Origin: Arthrinium phaeospermum
Taxonomy: Eukaryota > Ascomycota > Sordariomycetes > Amphisphaeriales > Apiosporaceae
Direction: 5' to 3'
Length of the DNA: 64,000 bases
Assembly: GCA_006503535.1 (NCBI GenBank)
Contig: QYRS01000008.1
Span: forward strand, 1,736,001-1,800,000
Shown: positions 47,892 to 58,024 of the stretch, in pieces
How positions within the stretch are numbered: position 1 is the stretch's first letter
How the letters are laid out: every line of letters begins with the position of its first letter
Program-made: the position numbers and the translations under genes
Notes under the pieces: model-generated
Databases searched by the model: none
What the model was told of the DNA's origin: nothing
The model's input: only the letters and a program-made list of their open reading frames with translations

Positions 47892-48650
47892 ATGTCGGAC
47901 TCCGCCGCCACTTCATCTCACGTCTTCCCCCCTGCCTCCAAAACCAAGGTGCCACAGAAACAGAAGCAGCAGGAACCGCTGCAACAGAGGGAGCCGGAGC
48001 CTGAACCAGAAGAGCAGGAACAGGAGCAGCAGAAGAAGCCCGCAGAGTCAAAACCACAACAGCAACAACAAGAGCAGCAACAACAAAACCAGCCGCCGCC
48101 AAAGCCACAGGCACCTGAAACGGGCCCGGAAGAAGAAGACGCCGACAAGAATGTAGAAGCCGTCAAGGACGAGATGAAGAAGCACGGCGTCAAGCAAAAG
48201 ATCATCGACGACATCACCAAGAAGCTGAACGAGTCCAAGGACCTCGAGGGCCAGTCGCGCTCGCTGCGGGAACGGGCCGAGCAGCTCGCCGAGGAGAACC
48301 CCGAGGAGGCCGACAAGCTGCGGGCCGAGGCCGGCGAGCTCGAGGCCAAGGCGAAGAAGCTCATCAAGTCCGCGCGCCGCCTGGAGAATGGCGCGTTCCA
48401 GGGCGGTGCCGCGGGCGCGGGGATCGGGGCCGGCATCGCGGGCGGCCTAGGAACGGTCATCGGGTCGCTCGTGGGTGGTATCGCTTCTATCCCCACGACG
48501 GGGCTCGGGATTCTGATTGGGGCCGGCACGGGTGCTATTCACGGACCCTGGGTCAAGCTGGTCAGCGACACGGTCAAGGAGGAAGACGAGGAGGAGCAAG
48601 GTGAAGGTGGGGCCGATGATGCGGATGCGGATGCGAAGACGAAGGAATAG
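47892..48650 (+). CDS. Hypothetical protein: Gln/Glu-rich, coiled coil and glycine zipper
   Basis: I do not recognise a named family. A single exon gives 252 residues. Residues 1-85 are Gln/Glu/Pro-rich low complexity. Residues 88-165 form a charged helical segment (VKQKIIDDITKKLNES ... ADKLRAEAGELEAKAKKLI). Residues 171-215 are a glycine zipper with repeated GxxxG and GxGxG spacing (GAGIGAGIAGGLGTVIGSLV), an architecture that packs helices in membranes. The tail is acidic (Glu/Asp/Ala). Coding is supported by the sustained frame, Kozak-like CATCATGTC and codon bias (GC-rich third positions from 48110 on). A role in membrane association or oligomerisation is inference. Confidence 0.76.
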   Translation: MSDSAATSSHVFPPASKTKVPQKQKQQEPLQQREPEPEPEEQEQEQQKKPAESKPQQQQQEQQQQNQPPPKPQAPETGPEEEDADKNVEAVKDEMKKHGVKQKIIDDITKKLNESKDLEGQSRSLRERAEQLAEENPEEADKLRAEAGELEAKAKKLIKSARRLENGAFQGGAAGAGIGAGIAGGLGTVIGSLVGGIASIPTTGLGILIGAGTGAIHGPWVKLVSDTVKEEDEEEQGEGGADDADADAKTKE

Positions 48651-50398
48651 GGCACCCTAAATTGCTATGTTTAAGGACATTGTCATGTATGCGCTTCTGG
48701 GTTATGACAGAGATTGGAACTTGTAATATCATGTGTGGGGATCTCAGCGAGGTTAGGCGTTAAAGTGTAGGAACTTTTTCAGTTATTGTCTTCTTCTTTC
48801 ACTTATCCCTTGTTCCCACGAGGTGCCACGACACAACAATGAATCGAATCAGATAATTTTGGTTATGTGACGACGCCTGAACTGAAACGTGAAGCCCTCG
48901 GTCTCTGAGTGCCATCAATGGATATCCATTGTCAGTGAAGTTTGGCGACGGAGGACAAGAGGTGTTTGGTTCGAAGCGATTGAAAGGAGGCGGCGATCAG
49001 AGAGGGTGACGGGAGTGACAGTGAAAAAGTGTTGGCGGCAAGTTAATGGTCGCGACGCGGCAAGAGAAAGATGACTTTCAAGAAGCATCTGCACCTGCTG
49101 TGTCAAGATGGCTTGGGTATAGAGGTCCTGGGCAAGACCTCTTGACCTTTCGTGATAACGCCCAACGGGCAGTGGATCAATATCCGAATGGCAGAGGGAC
49201 TGACGGGATCACAGCACACATATTGTGCACTCGGAGATGCCGGGCTCAGTGAATGGCAGTCGTGTCTAATGGTCTTGAACACGCGGAACATTTTGCCTGC
49301 CAATAGCAATGCCGCAAGTGCATAATCTTGAAGTGATCCAATCTCAACCAAGTAAATACCAGGGTGGTGGGAAAAGTGTCGTTGAGACGTTGCAGAGATG
49401 AAAGGAGAGTAAAGGTACGCAAAGGCCGGGAAGAAGCCTGGATCCTTATTGACTTCAGTAGGCATAGTTCAGCATCTTCGCATTCAGCGACATCCAATTC
49501 TTCCACCGTAAGGTCACTGGGTTTTGAGTACATGTCGTTCAGCATTCGATGCCGCCCGCGGGTTGAATGTTGGCTCAGATTGTGTTGCTGCCTTTGTATG
49601 TACACGCTACTCACTGGAGCCAGCTGCAACCTGAGGTCTGAGGTCAGATGCATGTGTTACGATCCGGACTTTTGGTTGACCAAAAACCGGGTGCATGAAT
49701 GCGCGGGCTATTTGGTCAAGGAACTTTTGTTTAAACAAAAACAGGAGGTAAGTACATAGGTGCAGCTACGTGCATCATTGTACTTTTGGTCGACCAAAAG
49801 TACGATTTCTAGGAGGTAGGTGCCTACATACATACCTACCTACTTAACCAAATTACGGCTTTTGGTCGACCAAAACTCGTAGTTTAGGTTGACCAAAACT
49901 GCGCATACTGAGTACGATGTAGCAGTCATACATTTACCACAACCCAGCCGAGGCAGGCCTATGCCAACACCGTCAATCCTACGAACTTCGTGGTATGAGG
50001 AGCAGTCGGCCGGATCTATCTTGCTTTTGGCCATCTCTTGGATGAAATCGACACCGGCTATGTAACTAATGAGAGGACCCCCGGGCCGCGATGACCCATC
50101 AGGAGCGAGACAACCACACCCAAAGACGACAGAGAAAACAACTTCACAGTTTCTCGCCTCGGTGAGACTTTTTGCTGCTGCGCAAGTAAATAGGAGGTCG
50201 TATTTTGATTGCTCAATGCTTCACCAATACAAAAAGCAAGAAACATAGTAGGTGTTGAAAAGGGTATGGGGGATAGTAGTTGGCACTTTCCTGGGTTGGG
50301 ATGCACTGATGTTGTCTGCTTCGGCCTGGTGTACGTAAAAACGGGATGCACTTCTTGAAGCGTACACTTATCTGACAGTCCATTGGTTACCTAGCTTA
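48651..50398. other. Gene-poor patch upstream of the P450 relic
   Basis: No gene is recognised. The key content is the cluster of palindromes at 49670-49900 (own entry). Minus-strand frames at 49246-49653 and 50058-50351 look non-coding. Confidence 0.5.
49670..49900. repeat. Cluster of short palindromes, TTTTGGTYGACCAAAA type
   Basis: Five related dyads lie within 231 bp. 49670-49685 is TTTTGGTTGACCAAAA (only the central pair mismatched). 49725-49740 is TTTTGTTTAAACAAAA, perfect. 49780-49803 is a perfect 24-bp palindrome whose core is TTTTGGTCGACCAAAA. 49860-49875 is that same 16-bp core again. 49881-49900 is a weaker copy centred on GGTTGACC. Between the third and fourth, AGGTAGGT and ACCTACCT flank a short loop (about 49814-49842). 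The rest of the window shows no such array. Confidence 0.9.
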
Positions 50399-51633
50399 AC
50401 CATCTCTAGGCTTGGAACTGTTGACCATGACTTGCATCGCTTGCGAAGGGCGCCCATGGCGAAGTTCTTCTCCCGGTCGATGGTAGCTCGGTTTGAGCCA
50501 GATCTCCAAGTCCTGGCTCAAGACCTCTGTAACAAGTTGATGGCACGGTCTGGCAAGGAGGAGCCTTTCAACTTGACAGCGGCTTAAGAATGCTTTACCA
50601 CGGACGCTATCTCGAGGTACGCACTTGGCCAAAACCTTGCGTCTCTGCAGCAAGAAGGGTGGCATCTCAACTTTAGAGACCCCACGAACGCCTCGATCGA
50701 GCCCGTCTGCTTGTTCCCCTTCTTTTCGTGGTTTGTCGACTGCATCCCTGGAATCGTGACGCTGCTGGTGCGCACCTTGCAGATCGACAAGATGAAGGCG
50801 GACCTGGACGCTGGGATGGTCTTCGAGCGCCCAACCGTCTTTGGCTCCGTGCTCGAATCCGAGTTGCCCGAGCGTGAGGAAGATACCTCCCGGCTAGCCA
50901 ACGAAGCGTTCGGAATCCTCAGCGCGGGAACGGAAACGAGGAACTGGGGACTATCGGCGATAACCTTCCACTTGCTGGACAAGCCTCACCTTCTTGGAAA
51001 TTTGAGACGGGAACTGCTGGAGGCCGGTGTTAGTAAGGGCTCAGAGCAACTGCCAGCCTGGGCCAAACTGTATGTCGTCCGAATATCCATCCCAAGTCTT
51101 TGACAGGCTTGACGTGCTGGCTTCTTGCCTATTACAGCGAGAATACCATTCTTGGGTGCCAGAATTCAAGAAAGCCTGCGTCTCTCCTATGGCGTGGCGA
51201 CCCGGACAACTCGTGTAGCCACCGGAGAAGACCCCCTATACCACGGTGGGTGGAACAAGAAGCCCATTGACTATACTATCCCAAGGGCTACGCGGTCGGT
51301 ATGCCAACCGTGATTACGCACCACGACGAGAACAGGCTCGCAGTATATCGTGCCAGAGCGCTAGCTGAAAGAGCATAACCAGCACCGCAAGGAAGTCGAG
51401 CGCGGTTTGTTCGCTTTCTCCTAAGGGGGCTGGCAGTGCATCGCGATGAAGAAGTCCGTCTACGCAGCCTGGCATATTGCAAACTGTATCTCGGCTTGGC
51501 GGCTTTGGCCCTGCACGTGCTGCCCCGGATGCGGCTGTTCGACGCAACGGACGAGGATGTCACCTGGGACTGTAATCTATCGGTGCCAATGTGCAAGCAA
51601 AGCAGCAAAGGTGTCCGCGTGACAGTCAAGTAG
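50399..51633 (+). pseudogene. Degenerate cytochrome P450, 5'-truncated
   Basis: Homology to fungal microsomal P450s of the trichodiene-oxygenase type starts abruptly at about 50399 (GTVDHDLHRLRRAPMAKFFS) and misses the usual first 100 or more residues including the membrane anchor. The frame has a TAA at 50585-50587 before ECFTTDAISRYALG, then runs through the I-helix region (FGILSAGTETRNWGLSAITFHLL) to an apparent donor at about 51070. The next segment (ARIQESLRLSYGVATRTTR, with the K-helix ExxR) is out of phase. Further on, MPTVITHHDEN, VPER and the haem loop FAFS-stop-GGWQCIAM (51410-51445) lie in shifting frames with TAG at 51362 and TAA at 51422. The tail LAYCKLYLGLAALALHVL ... SKGVRVTVK ends at 51633. 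At least three stops and several frame shifts make function impossible. Confidence 0.87.
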
Positions 51634-54126
51634 CGTGGTCTCGCGAGCCCACCGCGACCAACCCCTGTGGAATGCTTATCTTGGCCACTGCTACGCCAAG
51701 ACGGGGCTATATCTTGTCATGGAAATAAATACAAATTGTATAGAATGTCGACCCGGGGAAATGTTCTATTTACGGCAATAGAGTATGGAGGCATCATCGG
51801 ATGCTGGCCTGAGAACCAGAAGAACAGATGAGGGGTCGGACGGACGCTTCTCCGCATCCAATTAGAAACACATCATGCATCGCGACCCCTGCATGTGTCC
51901 TGTCCTTGTCAGGTCATCATCCACCCTCTTACTTTCCTTTCCCCAACTTGCCAATATTCTGCCAATTCTGTCAAGCTTCTCTGTGCCGAGGGGAAAGCTG
52001 TCGGATGCAAACGCCGTGGTGACAGTTCTTTGAACGTTTAGAGATCACCGGCGAGGTCTTGCTGGAGAGGCGGAGCTGTTAGGCTTCTTCTGCCCTTCAT
52101 CTATATCAGGCATGGACTAGTCCTCCTACACGCGATATGAAACGCCAATGATGATCGGAATTGTTTGTCTTTTTTGCCCACGGAAGTGCCCGAATGTCCT
52201 TTGGTATGTTCAGAAATCCTGCCCCGGCGAGTCCCGTCTATATCGACTTTGCGACATATCCGTCGATACCGGCGAGATACCGACTCGGGAGAAGAACGGG
52301 TGGCTGGATAGAGGACACACCGGTCGGAGATGAAATGGAATGGACCTACACGGTTGGTTGGCACTGCAACTGTAGCAAAGGAAACAGGCCCGAATCACGG
52401 CGCCTTAGGTAGCCCCCAGATGCAGCAAACGATCCCCACGACACTATACACTTGAAGTAATAAGTTTCTATAGTTATAATGCTTAGATTTAAGCAATGCC
52501 ATAAACATGGTGTGGCTCCGAAACCAGAGAGATCGCCTACTAGTCCGTCCTGTGAATCGGAAAATCAAGCATTGGTAATTGACTTTTTCGCAAACGACGC
52601 CAGCGGGATCACTATCACTGGCAGCTGGGCATCTGGCATGCTGCAAACAGGGCAGCCCCAACCCGAATTGCTTGTTTGGATACTTTACGACTAGGTACTA
52701 TTTAAACTCGCCTGATTTCATTTCGCACGGAAAATGGCATTGCTATAAAACTGTTGCCCATGTGCCTGATCGGGGGGAGAAGAGAACTAACTTGCACGGA
52801 AATGATGACCGACAGCAGACAACACAAGACTTTTTGCGCAATGCCCCGGAAGAGTCAGTCGTCGTGCGCATGCGCTTGCTTGTGCGATGTGTCAAGTACG
52901 GGAACAAGCAGCAAGTAACGAAAACCCGACTGACCGGATAACACGAGCCGAGTCACATAGCTTAACCTGCCCCCCAGAGACCCTTGGCATGCTTGGCATC
53001 ATATGGCATGTTGTGTCCTTATGTTATCATTACATGCAGGTATGATCCGATTGATTCGCGCGTCGTCATCCTGCTGCTTTTGCCCTTTCAGCAGCAGGTT
53101 TGGGCCGTTCGGGTCACCTCCAACTGTGTACCGAGGCACGCAATGCGATGTGCCAAACTCTCTCTTCTCTTTTTCTCTCTTGTGGTTGTTAGAGGTGCCG
53201 GCGCAGGCACTATACGTACTATTACAGTAGTTACTGTATGAGTGGGAAGTACTTGATGCATGTTTCCGCGGCTTCTGAAATCTTTACTATCAATGGATAC
53301 TAGTCATTGCAGCCCGGCGGTTCAATCTCGATATGTGTCACCCAAACGCAGTAATCACTTCATGGGCAATACGTTGGTCAGCATGGACCGTTCTGATCGC
53401 CGTTTGCAACAAACGCTAGGTTGATGGCCTTGCACGGCGAAAGAGCCCAGCACCCAGCAATCTATAAATTGACCTACCTATTAAAAACAAAAGACATGAC
53501 TCTGAGTTAAGTAGGTAAGTTGGAGCTTGACAAATTTCGTGTGATTCGGGGGTATGCTTGTGACCTTTTGCTGCCTTTTCCGCGATGGAAGCGGCATCTT
53601 TAAGAGAGATTCATCTGAGAAATCTGCTGACGACGGCTGAAATGAGTTTCATGCCTTCGATGTACTGCCCGATGCCGAGCTTCCTCTTTTGCCATTTTTA
53701 TTTTAGAAAAAAACGTAAGCAATAAGCAAAAACAGCGGGCGGCAGGTGCAAAGAAGCGGCTGATCAGCCTCTCTCCGTCTTGACATTGACTGCATGCTGC
53801 TCCTTCGACACTCTAAAAAACAAAACCAGTCCACTATTTTGGGGGCAGATTGTGGGTCACCCGGTTATCTGCTGATCCCAGTGAGAGAGAGAGAGAGGAG
53901 AGAGACTGGGAGAGGTTCATGTCAGACAGCCGCCCAGAAGCGGCCTTATTACCCACCACGCGTGCATCGATCAATAGACAGAAAACCGAGCAAAAGGGTC
54001 ATTTGGAATTTGGGAGGGGCTATTCCCCGGAACGGCGTACTGGTCCAGACAGGACTAGCAGTACGGAGTACCTGGAGGTGGCTATGGTGTGCCAGTGGTG
54101 AGAGCGGTCGTGTGTCGCGTAGTGCA
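51634..54126. other. Gene-poor stretch between P450 relic and pacC upstream region
   Basis: No gene is recognised. The frame at 53794-54480 has no ATG start context or domain and overlaps the PacC-site region. A (GA)n tract lies at 53883-53905. Two further CTTGGC motifs (PacC consensus on the minus strand) occur at 52983-52988 and 52992-52997. Confidence 0.5.
53883..53905. repeat. (GA)n microsatellite
   Basis: A run of GA dinucleotides with one interruption, about 1.45 kb upstream of the pacC ATG. In fungi and animals GA tracts can be nucleosome-poor promoter elements; here this is only a possibility. Confidence 0.75.
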
Positions 54127-55037
54127 GCCAAGAAAACGTTGATTTGCCAAGGGAGGAAAGTCTTGGGCCGGGCGGAGGGACATTCGCCAAGCTGGGGAGC
54201 CCCCTCGAAAAGAGACAGCGTAGGGGCCAAGGAATGGATAAGTCGGCGGACGATGGGTGGCCAAGCAAGCCAAGATGGTTGCAGACCCGTGGCAGTGTTG
54301 GGCTTGGCTCTCTTCTTCCCCGGAGTCAGATTGACGTCTGAACTCTGGAGCAGCGCTCGAGGTGAAAAAAGTATGGAACCTTACTCGGGTTCCCTCTGCA
54401 CTCTGGGCCTGCCTATGGGCCTCTCCTGGTCCTGGACTGGTCGCGGAGCGTGGTGTGTACCCGACCTACCAACAGCGTGATTGATTGCCTTCTCCCTGCA
54501 AAAACTCAAAAACTGTTAGTTGGCAATCACGGCTTTTTGGTGGCCACTCTACATATTATCGTTCCTCTCTGTGTGAAGAGGAAAAGCCCTAAATGAGCGT
54601 GATTGCCGCAAATGGCCTATTGGCGACAACGCGACTTCTTCCATCAGAATAAGTAGATAACTACTTCAAACATGCAGAATACTCTTGCGCGTCCCAAATA
54701 CATCAAACCCATCCCCAACACTGTTTGCTCCCGCGTACTCGGCAAAGACGGGACAAGAAGCCTTGTTCCTCTTAGGTCGTGACTCTGCTTGGCGGGCTTG
54801 GCATAATTTGCCAAGAGCTTGGCACCAAGTACTGCTGCTCGCAGGTACGCCGGCGGGGACCCAATCTCGGCGCTGTCAGCCTCCGTTCAGGCCTGCGTCG
54901 AGGTAGACAGCAGCGGCACTACAAGCCGTCTTACCCCCTCCTTAACCAGCCAATCAGCCGTTAGTCGCTTGCTTCATAGAGGTCTTGGCATCTCTTGGCA
55001 GCAACACCAAAAGTCGCCATTCCGCCAGCAGGCCAAG
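54127..55037. promoter_or_regulatory. Array of 14 PacC consensus sites upstream of pacC
   Basis: GCCAAG (form of the PacC site GCCARG) starts at 54127, 54146, 54186, 54226, 54260, 54269, 54810 and 55032; its complement CTTGGC starts at 54303, 54788, 54797, 54818, 54984 and 54994. Four sites fall within 36 bp at 54788-54823, in alternating orientation. For random sequence of equal base use about 0.4 sites would be expected in 911 bp on both strands. The array ends about 320 bp upstream of the pacC ATG, which suggests autoregulation of pacC by ambient pH. Confidence 0.75.
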
Positions 55038-55359
55038 ATACGGGCGTGCTGGAAAGTCCATTTTAAGGAGACGCATTGCCCGTCCGCGTTGCCTGCGACT
55101 GACTTACTCTCTCTCAACTTGATAACCCATTATCCGTTTACCGTTGAAGAGTCATACCTTTAAAATCCTCGCATTTGTCTGGCAGCATCCTCTCCAGAGT
55201 ATTCCCAACTCTTGCAACTAACTGCCTCAAGTACAAGCCAGCCCTTGGTTAGCCCCACGTGCAAACCGACCCGGGCCACTTACAAGCGAAAGCCGGTCTA
55301 ACATTGTTCCGTCGCTGCACGCCCACGCCCACAGCCAATCAGAGGCAGCACAACGAAAC

Positions 55360-57245
55360 ATGTCGGCCAATGCAGCAACAGAGAACCCCCCGAGCACATC
55401 GGGGGAGAGCTCCAGCAACACGCCTGCCCCATCCACAACGGCCTCTTCGGCAACCACAGCTACCACTGCCAACTCGACGTCAAGCGCCCCAGCTGCCGCC
55501 GCTGCCCCGGCTGCTGCCTCTCCTTCAGCCGACGACACCCTAGTGTGCCGCTGGAACTCGTGTCTGGAGAGATTCCCGACCGCCGAAAACCTCTATGTTA
55601 GTTCTGCTGTGGCCGGGTCGATCCGGTCGGTAACTTGCTCAAATCATACTCATACTGACCCTTACTTCAGGAGCACATCTGCGAGCGCCATGTTGGTCGC
55701 AAAAGCACTAACAACCTCAACCTCACCTGCCAGTGGAACTCGTGCCGGACCACCACGGTCAAGCGGGACCACATCACCTCGCACATCCGTGTTCACGTGC
55801 CCCTGAAACCGCACAAGTGTGACTTCTGCGGCAAGTCCTTCAAGAGACCCCAGGATCTCAAGAAGCATGTCAAGACGCACGCCGATGACTCGGTACTCGT
55901 CCGATCCCCTGAAGGTCACGGCGGCATGAACGCGGCCTACAGAGGCCCGACCAAAGGTAAGTCATGGGCTCTTTGAACCCCCTACTCCAAAGTCTCAGGA
56001 CTATCGAGGCTAATTCCGCCTCCAGCTCCCTCTAGCTATTACGACCACAATGGCCAGATGCGCACTAACTCCGCCGCTTTCGGCCAGCCACACCCAGGTA
56101 GTCATCCTAGCAGCTACTATCAACACCATGCCCCTTCTTTTGGCGGTGGCATGTACTATCAGCCGCTGGGCGGCCGTGGCGAGCACATGTATCACGCTGC
56201 GCCCGACTCCTATGACAGCCGCAAGCGTACCTTTGATGCGTTGAACGAGTTCTTCGGCGATGCCAAGCGTCGCCATCTCGATCCCGCCTCGTACGCTCAA
56301 GTTGGCCAGCGACTGATGCCCCTGCACGGTGCTCTTCCGATCCACGGAGGACACATGGGCGAGTACATGCCTGCGCCTGCCATGGTGGGCGTTGACGGCG
56401 GTCATGCCTCGCAACACGGAGGACCCTACACCCAGCACTACTCGTTGCCGCCCATGCCCCACATCCGCACCAAGGCCGACCTGATCCAGATTGACCAGGT
56501 CTTGGAGCAGATGCAGAGCACCGTCTACGAGAACTCCAACACTGCCGCTGCCGCCGGTGTCCACCAGCCGGGCTCTCACTACGTGCCTCTCTACCGCCCT
56601 AGCCACTCGCCGCCTCACTCGGGCGGCCACGGGCACGCTCCTGCCTACTCGCAGGGCAGCATGGCTTCCCCCCTGACCGCCGTGTCATCCACCCACTCCA
56701 ACGGCACACCCGCCGTCACGCCGCCATCCAGCAGCATGTCCTACACATCAGGTCACTCGCCTAGCGCCTCGTCCTCTGGCCTGTCGCCAACGACCCGTCA
56801 CAGCTCTACGGCGTCCGGCCTCTACCCGACGCTGCCTGCCGTCAGTGCTGGTTTCCCCGGACAATCCGCGACCTCCACACTGGGACCTTCCTTCGACTCG
56901 GATCCCCGCCGCCGCTACTCCGGCGGCATGCTCCAGCGTTCCAACCGGGCCATCGACGAGCGTGAGCGCGAGCGCGAGCGAGAGCAGTCCACAACGCCCC
57001 GAGCCTCGGAGTCCGCGGTATCGTCAGTCAGCTCGCCATCTGCCGAGTCGGAAAGCGACACCCGCGAGGACCAGGCCTACGAGGCGTGGCTCGAGAACGT
57101 GCGCGTTATCGAGTACCTCCGCGAGTACGTCATCGACCGCCTCAAGCGCAAGGATTTCGACTCGCCCAAGGCCGCTTCGGACGATATGGAGGTGGACTCG
57201 CCGCCCAAGGAGTCTCTCTACCCTCCCCTTCCTCCTACTTCTTAA
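55360..57245 (+). CDS. pacC: pH-response transcription factor PacC/Rim101
   Basis: Exons 55360-55596, 55671-55956 and 56026-57245 encode 580 residues. Three C2H2 fingers are assembled across intron 1: finger 1 CRWNSC...H-x4-H (Cys63, Cys68, His81, His86), finger 2 CQWNSC...HITSHIRVH and finger 3 [21 protein letters not shown]. This set, reading GCCARG, is unique to PacC/Rim101. A conserved [12 protein letters not shown] follows. The C-terminal half carries two YPxL motifs (YPTL at 441-444 and YPPL at 573-576) that bind PalA, on either side of the helical region [20 protein letters not shown]. In the family, alkaline pH triggers PalB calpain then proteasome cleavage to give the active short form. 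The introns are 74 and 69 nt. The upstream array of PacC sites suggests feedback control. Confidence 0.97.
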
Positions 57246-58024
57246 AAAAAGCTGTTTTCTTAATTATGGCCTGTCTCTCTTCTTTTTCAATTTGGGTTGA
57301 CTGTTTATCATTGTCGCCCTTCCCTTGTTTTTCACAAGGGGGGTCGCCTGGGCATTGTGGCGCCATCATGGAATCTCTTGGTTTTGTTTTTATTTTCAAC
57401 TCGTCTCGATGTATTCTGATAGCGATGAAGGGCTTATAGCTGTTGCTGATTCAAGTAACCATGGCGTTGGGGAGGGGGGCACGACGTCAATGAAAAAATG
57501 AAATGCTTGCTTGGATTCCCAGATTTTGAACGTCTTTTTTTATTTTCGCGATGACTTCCAATCTTTTCTGTGCTTGTTTCCCCATGCAACTTGAGTTTAC
57601 TACTCAACCCAGCTTGAGGGTCTTGTCATGGTCGCTCTACAATTTAGTTTCTGGTGCGGGTTTTGCGAATGGTCGTTTGACTTGACTTATGTCTTCTTTG
57701 TACATATTTAGTCTTGTATCATTCGTGTATTGAGAGGGCGAGGGTAGTGGTGACTGACGACCTTGAAAAGAAGGAAGAAGCTACGAAATTTGGATGTATG
57801 TATGTAGACATAGTGCACATTAACAAAGATATTTTCTTATTTAGGTTACTTGCCTTTAATATCCAACTCCATCGTGCTATACCTGCGCATCCTATCCATA
57901 ACCCCTTTCCCGTATAACTAAATATTGATCATCGTGGAAATAATCACCCACCACCATCCTTCCAAAAGCAAACAAGCCCCTTTCGTTAGCTTTCCTTTCC
58001 TTTCCTACAAGCACTCACCCCGTT
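57246..58024. other. Convergent 3' region of pacC and the calpain gene
   Basis: About 780 bp of T-rich sequence between two convergent genes; both 3' untranslated regions are probably here. No gene is recognised. Confidence 0.55.

Noticed and set aside
53794..54480. 228-codon plus-strand frame upstream of pacC
   Set aside because: Amino acid composition is random-like, the start is not an ATG, and the region is better explained as regulatory sequence with PacC sites.
57061..57245. Second small gene at the 3' end of pacC (frame 57086-57439)
   Set aside because: Overlaps pacC out of frame; the pacC frame holds the conserved C-terminal helix and YPxL motif.
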